In this document: piece after piece, positions 53,828 to 62,533 of the stretch
How the letters are laid out: each line of letters begins with the position of its first letter
Numbering within the stretch: the first letter of the stretch is position 1
Notes under the pieces: model-generated
What the model was told of the DNA's origin: nothing
The model's database searches: none
The model's input: only the letters and a program-made list of their open reading frames with translations
Translations under genes and position numbers: made by a program
Assembly (NCBI RefSeq): GCF_030067675.1
Contig: NZ_JASJEV010000014.1
Coordinates: forward strand, 1 to 64,000
Length of the DNA: 64,000 nt
Reading direction: 5' to 3'
DNA from: Chelatococcus albus
Lineage (GTDB): Bacteria; Pseudomonadota; Alphaproteobacteria; Rhizobiales; Beijerinckiaceae

Positions 53828-54535
53828 ATGCGCGAGGCCGATGCCGCCGAGGTGAGACGCCTGCCCCTGTTCGCCGGCATGGCGGAGGAGCGTTTCGCAG
53901 CGCTCATACAGGCGGCCTTCCTGCAACGATTTCCGCCGCACGTGGTGCTGATCGAGGAGGGCGAGCGGGCGGATTTCCTGCACGTGGTGCTCGCGGGCGC
54001 CGTCGACCTCTTCGCCCGCCACGAGGGCCGTGAGACGACGATCATGGTCCTGCGTCCTGTCAGGGCCTTCATCCTCGCCGCCGTGATGGCGGACGAGCCT
54101 TACCTGAAATCGGCGCGCACCCTCGAGCCCTCGCAGATCCTCATGATTCCCGCCGAGGCGGTGCGCGCCGTCTTCGCCGAGGACCTGACCTTCGCCTGGG
54201 CGGTGGTGCACGAGCTCGCCGGCGCCTACCGCGTCGTCACCCGGGAGCTGAAGAACCAGAAGCTGCGCACGAGCGGGGAGCGGCTCGCGAACTGGATCCT
54301 GCGCATGTCCGGGCTCAGCCGCGAGCGTGGCGGCGGGTCCCGCTTCGAGATCCCCTTCGACAAGCGCACGCTCGCCGCCTATCTCGGCATGACGCCGGAA
54401 AATCTCTCGCGCGGCTTCGCGGCCCTCGCCGACAGCGGCGTTACCGTGCAGGGCCGCACCGTGAGCGTCGCCGACGTCCAGGCACTGGCTCGCCGCGCCC
54501 GCCCCTCCCCGCTCATCGACGACCAGCCGACCTGA
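53828..54535 (+). CDS. Crp/Fnr-family regulator (NarR/DNR-like)
   Basis: 235 aa. N-terminal cyclic-nucleotide-type sensor (LPLFAGMAEERFAALIQAAFLQRFPPHVVLIEEGERADFLHVVLAGAVDLFA), C-terminal wHTH (residues about 160-225). Recognition helix MTPENLSRGFAAL has E-x-x-S-R as in FNR, fitting the TTGAT box. No Cys cluster exists, so it is not an oxygen-sensing FNR; it may sense NO, nitrate or nitrite through haem or another way. GGAGCCC precedes the ATG. Confidence 0.88.
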   Translation: MREADAAEVRRLPLFAGMAEERFAALIQAAFLQRFPPHVVLIEEGERADFLHVVLAGAVDLFARHEGRETTIMVLRPVRAFILAAVMADEPYLKSARTLEPSQILMIPAEAVRAVFAEDLTFAWAVVHELAGAYRVVTRELKNQKLRTSGERLANWILRMSGLSRERGGGSRFEIPFDKRTLAAYLGMTPENLSRGFAALADSGVTVQGRTVSVADVQALARRARPSPLIDDQPT

Positions 54536-54671
54536 ACGGCGGGCACGCCTGGGGCTCGCAGCGGCGCGGCGATGGCGGGCGGGCGCTCGGCACGCGGGCG
54601 TGATGGCCGTGCCACGCTGGCGGCGGCCTCACGCGCCAGACGCCGGACCTCATGGGGGTCGTCGTGGTGGC

Positions 54672-55115
54672 TCACGCCGAACTGACATCGAGCCGCGCGA
54701 GCTGATCGGAGAACGACCAGTTGATGACCTTGCCCGTGTTCAGGTCCTCGTTCGGGACCAGGATTCTACGCCCGTCGCGGGTAACGACCGAGACGAGGCG
54801 GGCGCGCAGCTCCCGGATGGACCCAACCGCACTGCCGACCTCGACGACGTCGCCGGGTTTGATGGACTTGTCGAGCAGGATGATGATGCCGCTGACGAAA
54901 TTGGACACGACCTTCTGGAGCCCGAAGCCGAGACCGAGCCCCATGGCGCCGGAGAAGACCGTCAGCGCCGTCAGATCGAGGCCGATCGCCGAGAGCGAGG
55001 CGGAGACCGCGACGAGGAACAGCGCGATCTTGGCGACCTTGCCGATGAGCACCCGGAGCGTCGGAGTCAGGTCGGCAGCGCGCTCGAGGTAGCGCTCGAT
55101 GCCCTCGTCGATCAC
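54672..55115 (-). pseudogene. Truncated MscS-type mechanosensitive channel fragment
   Basis: 147 codons (GTG start): IERYLERAADLTPTLRVLIGKVAKIALFLVAVSASLSAIGLDLTALTVFSGAMGLGLGFGLQKVVSNFVSGIIILLDKSIKPGDVVEVGS is the pore helix and beta domain of MscS. The protein stops after NWSFSDQLARLDV with SSA-TGA, where family members go on for about 80 residues. The N-terminal membrane helices are also missing: 14 nt upstream lies the end of the MocR gene. Truncated at both ends. Confidence 0.7.
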
Positions 55116-55129
55116 GCTTGTCCGGCAGG

Positions 55130-56524
55130 CTAGACAACGAGTTCGTCGTCTCTCTCCGCCTTCTCGAGAAGGTCCATCACAACCGCCAATCCCCGAGCAA
55201 CGCGCTCGTCGGAGGCTTCATGGCTGAGACACAGCCTCACGGCCGCCGGCCCCCGCGAGGTGGCGGCGAAAACACTGCTTGGCTGCAGCAGAACGCCAAC
55301 GCGTTCGGCTGCCGCCGCGAAAGCGTCCTGCGACCACCGGTCCGGCAAGCGGAGCCAGAGATGCAAGCCGTGCGGGTCGGCGCTGAACTCGCATCCGGCC
55401 AGCAGCTCTTGCGCCATCGCCTGCCGCCTCGCGGCATGAAGACGCTGGCGATTGTTCAATTCGAGGGCGGTGCCGTCGCCGATCCAGCGACTGGCGATCT
55501 CCGCCATCAGCGGCGGCGGCATCCATGACGACAGGCTGACGGCCGCCCGGATTCCCGGCACGAGCGCCTCGGGAGCCAGGACGTAGCCGATGCGCAGGCC
55601 AGGCGCGACGGACTTGGAAACGCTCGTCACGAGGATTGTCCGGTCGGGCGCCAGCGCAGCCAATGCCTGCGGGCGCTCCGGCGGAAGCAGGCCGAAGACA
55701 TCGTCCTCGACAAGGGTGAGACCGTGCGTTTCGGCAACGGCGGCAATCTGCCTGCGGCGCGCCTCGCTCATCGTCGCGGTCGTCGGTGTGTGCAAGGTCG
55801 GCGTGCAGTAGACCGTGCGTGCGCCGCTGGCCCGGCACGCGGCATCAAGCGCCTCGGGAACCAGGCCTTCAGCGTCGATCGCGACCGGCCGCATCCTCGC
55901 GCCGAGGCGTCGAACCATCGCCTTGACGGGGGGATAGGTCAGTTCCTCGGTCAGCAGCGTATCGCCCGGACGAAGCATCGCGAGCAACGAGGCGAAGATG
56001 CCCTGCTGTGCGCCGTTCGTGAGAATGACGTTCTCGTCGTTCGCCTTCACCCCGAGCCGGCTGACCCACGTGGCGCCCGCCACCTGATGGCGCGAGCGGG
56101 ATTGCCCGTCCTGATGGTCGAGATAGGAGGCAAGGCCGCCCGCCCCGGCGATCGCCGCCAGCGTCTGCGACAGCGCGCCCGACGCGCCACCGATGAAGGG
56201 GAGGTTCAGCGAAAAGTCGATCGGTCCCTCGTCGCAGGGCCGCGCCAACCCCGCGCCGGGAAGCCCGGCCGACAGGTCCACCGGCCGCCGCACATAGGTG
56301 CCACGTCCGACCTCACCCACCACATAGCCGCGCTTCGCGGCCTCGGCATAGGCGCGCATGACCGTGTTCGAGGAAAGGCCGAGCGCATAGGCAAGGTCCC
56401 GCTGCGGCGGCAGCCGGTCACCCGGCTGCAACCTGCCGGCCGCGATGTCCTCGGCCATCGCCTCCACGAGCGCGCTCGCCCGCGTGCCGGGCCTTTGCTC
56501 GATCGAAGGTGCCCAGATTGCCAT
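55130..56524 (-). CDS. MocR-type (GntR-aminotransferase) regulator
   Basis: 464 aa from MAIWAPSIEQRPGTRASALVEAMAEDIAAGRLQPGDRLPPQRDLAYALGLSSNTVMRAYAEAAKRGYVVGEVGRGTYV, a GntR wHTH, then a class I aminotransferase-like domain with PLP lysine in TSVSKSVAPGLRIGYVLAP. Such proteins regulate vitamin B6 or amino-acid genes. Divergent from the DMT transporter, which is the probable target. A longer start at 56683 is not supported. Confidence 0.88.
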   Translation of the reverse strand: MAIWAPSIEQRPGTRASALVEAMAEDIAAGRLQPGDRLPPQRDLAYALGLSSNTVMRAYAEAAKRGYVVGEVGRGTYVRRPVDLSAGLPGAGLARPCDEGPIDFSLNLPFIGGASGALSQTLAAIAGAGGLASYLDHQDGQSRSRHQVAGATWVSRLGVKANDENVILTNGAQQGIFASLLAMLRPGDTLLTEELTYPPVKAMVRRLGARMRPVAIDAEGLVPEALDAACRASGARTVYCTPTLHTPTTATMSEARRRQIAAVAETHGLTLVEDDVFGLLPPERPQALAALAPDRTILVTSVSKSVAPGLRIGYVLAPEALVPGIRAAVSLSSWMPPPLMAEIASRWIGDGTALELNNRQRLHAARRQAMAQELLAGCEFSADPHGLHLWLRLPDRWSQDAFAAAAERVGVLLQPSSVFAATSRGPAAVRLCLSHEASDERVARGLAVVMDLLEKAERDDELVV

Positions 56525-56525
56525 G

Positions 56526-56583
56526 AATGCAATGCTGTCATTGTATTGAGGCAAGAGCAAGCTTATCAATGCAATATGCATTG
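56526..56583. promoter_or_regulatory. Two CAATG-type dyads between the MocR and EamA genes
   Basis: AATGCAATG-ctgt-CATTGTATT at 56526-56547 has 8 of 9 positions matching per arm. CAATGCA-ATA-TGCATTG (56567-56583) is perfect with 7-bp arms. Both share the CAATG half-site. MocR proteins bind paired or direct-repeat boxes; the first site abuts the MocR start codon. Confidence 0.6.
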
Positions 56584-56634
56584 ATCTTGCAGACGCGACA
56601 CCGGTGCCGGTCGCCGCGCGCGGAGTTCCCAGCG

Positions 56635-57606
56635 ATGGTTCGCAACACCAGCGGCCGGCCCGACGTCGGCGTCGCGCTTGCATTCGTCTGCCTGCTCCTG
56701 CTCGGGCTGATGCCGATCATTTCCAATGGCCGCCCGGCGGGGTGGGGCGCACTGACATTCGCGCTGTGGCTTTCCGTCTGGCAGCTGCTCTTCTCCCTGC
56801 CGCTGCTGATCCGCGAATGGCGTTCCGGCGAGTGGGGGATCTTCGCACGCGCCTCGTCGCGGTCGGACAGGAACAGGACGCTGGCGGTCACGCTGTTCAC
56901 CGGCACGCTCTTCGGGCTTTCGACCTGGGCCTACGTGCTGGCCTTCGAGATGGTCGGTGCCACGAGCGCCGCCATTGCGCTCCAGGCCTACCCGCTCTTC
57001 GCCGCCGTGCTCGAGGCGCTGCTCCTCGGCCGCCGCAAGAGCCTGGGCGAGGTCGGCTTCATGGTTCTCGTTGTGGCCGCGCTCTTCCATCTTGCCACCC
57101 GGGGCACGATGCGGCTCGATGGCTTCACGCCGTGGTTTGCCGTCGCCCTCGCCGTTCCGGCGCTGTGGAGCGTCGCGCATGTCATCCTGAGAGAGACGTT
57201 GGTGACGACGCCGATCACGCCCAATCAGGTGACGGTTTCACGTCTCATCGTATCGACGTCGGTCTTGCTCTTGCTCGCCATCGTCATCGAGGGGCCGGAC
57301 GAGGTCCGGCGAGCGGGATCCGTGTTCGAGTTCCAGTCCTTCGCCTTGATGATGGGCCTTGCCTACTATCTGGAGCTGATCGTCTGGTTCAACGCCGTCC
57401 GACATATTGATGTGTCCATTGCCAGTTCGATCACCGTTCCCGCCCCTGCGGTCACGATGGTCCTGGCGGCCATTCTTCTCGGCGACAGCATCGATGGAGC
57501 CGAGGTATGGGCGCTCGTCGTCGTCATCGTCGGGCTCTTCGGCCTCTTGCGCGTCGGCATCGCCGGGCGTCGCCCGAACATCCCGCAGCCGCAAGCCCAG
57601 AGCTGA
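56635..57606 (+). CDS. EamA/DMT-type transporter
   Basis: 323 aa with ten hydrophobic segments in two EamA repeats: VALAFVCLLLLGLMPIISNG, LFTGTLFGLSTWAYVLAFEMVGATSAAIALQAYPLFAAVLEALLLGRR in the first half and LAYYLELIVWFNAVRHIDVSIASSITVPAPAVTMVLAAILLGDSI in the second. An exporter of metabolites or amino acids. Start at 56635 (MVRNTSGRPD) with GGAG at 9 nt; a longer ORF start lacks support. Confidence 0.85.
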   Translation: MVRNTSGRPDVGVALAFVCLLLLGLMPIISNGRPAGWGALTFALWLSVWQLLFSLPLLIREWRSGEWGIFARASSRSDRNRTLAVTLFTGTLFGLSTWAYVLAFEMVGATSAAIALQAYPLFAAVLEALLLGRRKSLGEVGFMVLVVAALFHLATRGTMRLDGFTPWFAVALAVPALWSVAHVILRETLVTTPITPNQVTVSRLIVSTSVLLLLAIVIEGPDEVRRAGSVFEFQSFALMMGLAYYLELIVWFNAVRHIDVSIASSITVPAPAVTMVLAAILLGDSIDGAEVWALVVVIVGLFGLLRVGIAGRRPNIPQPQAQS

Positions 57607-57664
57607 CCCCCCATGAACAGGGACATCCTCCGGCCTCCTCACCGGTCCGACGCCCCTGTCCGGC

Positions 57665-57832
57665 GATCGTGCCGTCGCGACCATCACCGGGCACAGCCTG
57701 AAAGACGTGCAGGAGATACTCGACGCGCATTATCTGAGCCGCGATATCTCGCTGGCCGAGCGCGCCGCGAAGAAGATGGAGAGGGCCGCCCGACAGGCCA
57801 AATCAGGAACAAAGCTTGCAAAAGACGTGTAA
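57665..57832 (+). pseudogene. C-terminal remnant of a tyrosine recombinase (phage-type integrase)
   Basis: The frame ending at TAA 57830-57832 reads AVATITGHSLKDVQEILDAHYLSRDISLAERAAKKMERAARQ. HSLKDVQEILDAHYL includes the catalytic Tyr (AHYL) and the TGHS segment of tyrosine integrases. The preceding catalytic Arg region is absent; upstream sequence in that frame becomes unrelated and meets the stop of the transporter. It lies 52 nt from the 3' end of tRNA-Gln, the expected place for an integrase. Confidence 0.75.
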
Positions 57833-57884
57833 AACGGCCTTGCTGGCCGTTCTGCATCAGGGCGAATTGCCGTGAAATTTCAAT

Positions 57885-57958
57885 TGGCTGGGGGACTAGG
57901 ATTCGAACCTAGACTAACGGAGTCAGAGTCCGCTGTTCTACCGTTAAACTATCCCCCA
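57885..57958 (-). tRNA. tRNA-Gln (anticodon CTG)
   Basis: Minus-strand 74-nt cloverleaf: acceptor TGGGGGA pairs with TCCCCCA, then discriminator G and encoded CCA; T-arm CTAGG-TTCGAAT-CCTAG; anticodon loop CTCTGAC with anticodon CTG for codon CAG. The D-loop has the usual GGT core. The integrase remnant lies beside its 3' end. Confidence 0.95.
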
Positions 57959-58453
57959 CCTAAGCTGCCGGTGTCATTGGCGTTTTCCTGAATGTTTCAC
58001 AGGATCACGCCCGGGCTCTGGAGACCAGCGGCTGGTGCGCGGCTCTGATAGGTCCCTTTCTATTCCCCGTCAAGCGCTTGGTCCGGCCTTCCTGTGGATC
58101 ATCGATCAGCCGTTGCCCGCCGGTCGGCGGGCGCATGTCGTTGGTTCAAGGACAAACCAGGACCATGAGCGCGCATGGAGAAACCGAGCCCCGAACGCCC
58201 CTGCCCGTCCACGTTGGGCCATCGGCTGCGGCGGCTCGCGGTCGTGGACGGGGGGAGAGAGATTCCGCCGGGTGCTCGCCAGCAAGGGCCGGCCGGGGGG
58301 CCATCGGCGCCGCGGCGAGCCGCATCGATCGCCCCGCTCGCAACCCCGGGCCGCTCTGTGCCCAAGGCGCTCGTCCCCACTTCCCCACGCGGACCGGAAG
58401 CCGACGTCGGACCGCCTACGAAGGTGCGCAGAATGAGGGGCACGGCCCTCGAT
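57959..58453. other. Intergenic stretch, no supported gene
   Basis: About 490 bp upstream of tRNA-Gln. It would hold the tRNA promoter; no clear -35/-10 pair is evident. Frames are open by GC bias but none carries known homology. It may be the scar of the element whose integrase survives at 57665. Confidence 0.45.
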
Positions 58454-59313
58454 TCAAACGCCCAGCGCGGTTGGCCGTCGCCCGTCGCCGGCAACGGCGC
58501 GCCTCTCGATCCAGTCCTGCTCCAGCGTGAACAGCTCCCGCGCTTCCGCCACACCGCGGAGCGTATGGCGGCCGAGCGATCGCACCGGAACAGGGCTCGC
58601 CGCCGCGACACGGCTGGACATGAGCAGGCAGCAGCCGAGCGTGCTGCACAGCGCCTCCATGCGGCTCGCCTCGTTGACGGCCGGCCCGATCACGGTGAAG
58701 TCGAGACGGCTCGCGGTGCCGATGTTGCCGTAGAACACCTCGCCATAGTGGAGCGCCACGTCGAGCTCCAGCGGCTGCGCGTCCGGGTGAAGTTGATTGA
58801 CGGCGTCGTTGCGGAGGAGCGCGGATGCGGCAGAAGCGCATCGATCCGCTCGATCTCGCCGGCCAGGAAACCGCCGGGGCGATCACTCGAGAACACGATT
58901 CCGACACCGCGCAGGGCGGGCGCATTCTGGTTGTCGAAGCCGACCAGGCGGGCGAGATAGTCTGTCCCGCCCTCACGTTCGACCTCGTCGAACACCGCGA
59001 AGCGCTGGATGCCAGGCTCGTCGAGATGCCAATGGCATTTCGTCAGCCTTTTTCGCAGCATGTACCCCAGAGGGCTCGCCTCGAAGGCGTTGAGATGGCG
59101 GTCATGCGGAACGGCGTCGACCAGCATGCCTCTCGAACGGGTCCAGATATGGCTGACGACGCGAATCGTCGGATTGACTGTCGGCAAGGCGAGGAATGCT
59201 CTCGCCACGGGAAGTCCTTCGGGAAGCAGTCGCTCCATGACCCCGGAGAACAACGCCGACAGGTCGGATCCGGTGAGCCCCTGGTCGGTGATCCAGCTTT
59301 CAAGACTCGCCAT
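58454..59313 (-). pseudogene. Class III adenylate cyclase with its catalytic core deleted
   Basis: From ATG 59313 MASLESWITDQGLTGSDLSALFSGVMERLLPEGLPVARAFLALPTVNPTIRV is the N-terminal sensory region of a known rhizobial cyclase group, continuing to FDNQNAPALRGVGIVFSSDRPGGFLAGEIERIDALL. Then the frame changes and resumes at ASALLRNDAVNQLHPD...ELDVALHYGEVFYGNIGTASRLDFTVIGPAVNEASRMEALCSTLG, the last third of the cyclase domain, ending at 58454. The segment with both metal-binding Asp residues (about 70 aa) is missing. It cannot be active. Confidence 0.75.
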
Positions 59314-61081
59314 GAAAACATCCTGGAGCCGGATCGGCCTTTCCGGAATCCGGATCGGCTGGCGAGGCGCACGGACGGTCCGCCTTGCGCCCTTCTCCAC
59401 CTCACGTAGTGCACAGGCGGCACGTGGCCGGGGGCGTTCGCTCCACCGCCCGAGCCGCCCGCCAGGAGTGCATGGCACGGCGTCGGTACCACCGGTCGTT
59501 CGGCTGCGATCCATTTCATCGGCTGCCCTCGTCACCGGATAAACCCGGCTCAGCTAGAAGCTGGCGCTGAGCCCCGCACGGAAACCGTGATCGCGGGCGG
59601 TGTCGGCGAGCTGTCCCTGATAGGCAAGGATGAGGCGCGCGGCGTCGGAGAGGACGAGGCCGAGGCCCCCTTCAACCACTGCGGCGTTGCGCGCGATCGG
59701 CGCGCCGGCCACCGCGAAGGGCACGCTGCCGGGGAAGGCATTGCTAGCAACCGGCGTCACCTCGCCGAAGGCGTGCCACCAGCCGAGCATGCCCGACAGG
59801 GTGGCGGTCGTGCCGCCCAGCGCGACTGCGCCGGAGGCCCGCAGACCGAGCGTCGTGAAGGCGGTGTCGGTCTCGGAGCCCGCGCCGATCAGCGCTGCCG
59901 CCCCACCCGCCTCCCGGAAGCCGTCCGTGGAAAGCCCGACATAGGCGAGCCCGGCGAAGGGCTCGAGCGCGGCGGCCCCGACGTCGAAGCGGTAGCCGGC
60001 CTCGCCGAAGACCTGCAGCGTGCCCGCGTCGTAGTCCGCCGTCGGGCTGTCCGTGAAGCTGCCGATGCCGACCGAGCGGCCCGTGTCGATGTCGTGCCAG
60101 GCATGGGCGAGCCCGGCGCGCAGGGCAACCTGCCCCGCCCCCAGGCCCCACGCCCCGCCGCCGTAGGCGCCAAGATGGTAGCTGTCGGCCGAGCCGGACG
60201 AAGCCCGGCCACCGGCGCTGAAGGAGGAGCGGCTGTAGCCGCCCACGACGCCGAGCCGGACGTTGCCGGCGATCGCCACATCGCCGCCGAGCAGGAAGCC
60301 GCCTCCGGAGCGGTCGAGCTTGGCCGCATTGCCGTCGCTGTCCGTATGGCCCCACGCGCCGAAGCCCTGGCCCCACAGCACGGGGCCGCTGCTCGTCGCC
60401 GGCACCGCCACCGGCCCGCCCGGTGCATAGGCCATGACGGGCATCGCCGGAGCGCCGACGCCGGCGAAGGCCCCGCGCAGGCGGTCGCTCACCGCCTGGC
60501 GCACAAAACGGCTGTCCTCGATCAGCGCCGTCCTGGCCGAGGCGTGGATCTCGCCCGAGACGCGGTCGAAGCTCGCGCGGATCACGGCCGGCGCGTCGGG
60601 CAGGGTCACGACGGCATCGTGGAGCGCATGGCCCATCGCGAGGCTTGCGACGCCGCCCGCCGCCGCGAACTGGTTGCGGCTCGCAGCCAACCCGGCGAAA
60701 CCGATGTCGTTGCGGACGAGCCGCAGGTCGACGGTGAAGGTGCCGTAGTCGTAGATAAGCGAAGGTGTCAGGAAGGCGAAGTCAGAGGTCGCCCCGGCGA
60801 AGGCGCCGGTGAGGCCGGTGCCGGCGGTGAGGATGCGATAGGTGGACGACGGCCTGTAGTGGCCGGCATAGCCGACGTGAGCCACGGTGCCGCCCGAGAG
60901 GGTGGCGGCGCCCGACACCACCACCCGGTCACTCGCCGTTCCGGCCGGGTCGACCTCGACCGCATAGCGCGCGCCGCTCGCGACGGTCAGGTCCCCGGCG
61001 ACGGTCAGCGTGCCGATGGAATTGCCCGGCGACAGGGTGCCGCCCGCGGCCACGACCGTCGCGCCCACCGTGCCGGCTCCG

Positions 61082-61186
61082 GCAAGCGTCGCGCCGGCCC
61101 CGACCGTCGTCAGGCTCGAACCCGCGATCGAGCCGTTCACCACGAGCCTGCCGCCCGTCACCGCCGTCGGGCCGGTATAGGTGCTG
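61082..61186 (-). repeat. Long direct repeat in the autotransporter passenger, copy 1
   Basis: 105 bp matching 62429-62533 with only two mismatches, offset exactly 1347 bp (449 codons). It encodes STYTGPTAVTGGRLVVNGSIAG and neighbours. Because the offset is a multiple of three, recombination would remove 449 residues in frame. Confidence 0.9.
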
Positions 61187-62428
61187 GCGCCCGTCAGAGC
61201 CAGCGTGCCGGTGCCGGCCATGGTCAGGCTGCCCGAGCCCGAGATGTGGCCGCCAAAGGCGCTGGGGCCGCTGTCGGCGAACACCACCGCGCCGTTGTTC
61301 AGGATGTCGCCGCGGATCGTCGCCGCGTTGCCCGCGAGCGTCCCCGCCCGCACGACGTTGCCGCCGGCATAGCTGTTGCCCGCATTCGTGAGCGTCAGCG
61401 TCCCCGCCCCCTCCTTGACGAGAGCGCCGCCCCCCGCGACCACGCCGTTCACCGTCAGCCCCGTGCCGGTGTCCGTTGAGAACACACCGGAGGCCGGACC
61501 GAGCGTGACGTCGCGCGCCATCGCAAAACCCGCCGTCGTGCGCAGCTCGCCGCCGTCGAGGGTCAGGCGCCCCGCCGCCCCGAGATTGGCATCCGAGGCA
61601 ACCGACAGCCTGCCGCCGGCGACCGTCGTGCCGCCGGTATAGGCGTTGGCGCCCTGCAGGACGAGTTCACCGCCGCCGACCTTCAGCAGGGACGAGACGC
61701 TGCCGTCGGTGATCGTCGAGGCAATGGTCGCCATGACCCCCGCGTCGACACTGAGGGTTGCGGCCGCGCCGCTGGCCGGTGCGAGGGCGAGCGTGCCGCC
61801 ACCGAGCACATAACCATTCGTCGCGAACTGCAGGGTGTCGAAGCGCTGCGTCCCGGCGACGGTCACCGCGCCGCCGGCCGGCCCGGCGAAGACGCCGACC
61901 GAACCGCCCCAGGAGCCGTTGACCTCGGCCTGCCCCGACCGACCTGTCCAATTGGCGCCGGCGGCGCTCCACGTCCCGGCGCCGCCGCCGACCTTGCCGT
62001 CGCCGGTCGCGTCACCGCCGTCCCAGAAGTGAAGGGTCTGGCCCGTGCCGACAACCGACAGGGTCACCTGCCCGGGGATTGCGGCCTGCACCTGCATGGT
62101 CACGACGCTGAAGCCCGGGCTGAGGGACGTCGACCGCCATGCGTCGAAAGCCCCGGCCAGCGCGCCGCCGTAGCTGAACAGACGGTAGTAGCCCGCCGCC
62201 GCGACCCGGACGTCGAGCATTCCGCCGAGCGTCAGGTTGCCGATGACGTTGACGAGATCGTTGCCTGTCGCGCCGCCGCCGACACGCCCCGGCGCATTCA
62301 GCTCGAACAGCGAGGTCGAGCCGGCGTCGAGCGTCAGCGCCCCGACGGTCAACGTCCCGGGGCTGGCACCGGCCGACAGCGTGCCGCCGGACTGCACCGT
62401 CACCGCTCCGCCCACCGTGCCGGACCCC

Positions 62429-62533
62429 GCAAGCGTCGCGCCGGCCCCGACCGTCGTCAGGCTCGAACCCGCGATCGAGCCGTTGACCACAAGCCTGCCG
62501 CCCGTCACCGCCGTCGGGCCGGTATAGGTGCTG
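62429..62533 (-). repeat. Long direct repeat in the autotransporter passenger, copy 2
   Basis: Second copy, 103 of 105 bases identical to 61082-61186. The two differences lie 57 and 63 bases into the repeat. Such near-identity within a diverged passenger suggests recent duplication or gene conversion. Confidence 0.9.

Noticed and set aside
59587-61479. Plus-strand frame of 630 codons opposite the autotransporter
   Set aside because: Low-complexity Arg/Ala/Gly shadow of the passenger and barrel coding sequence.
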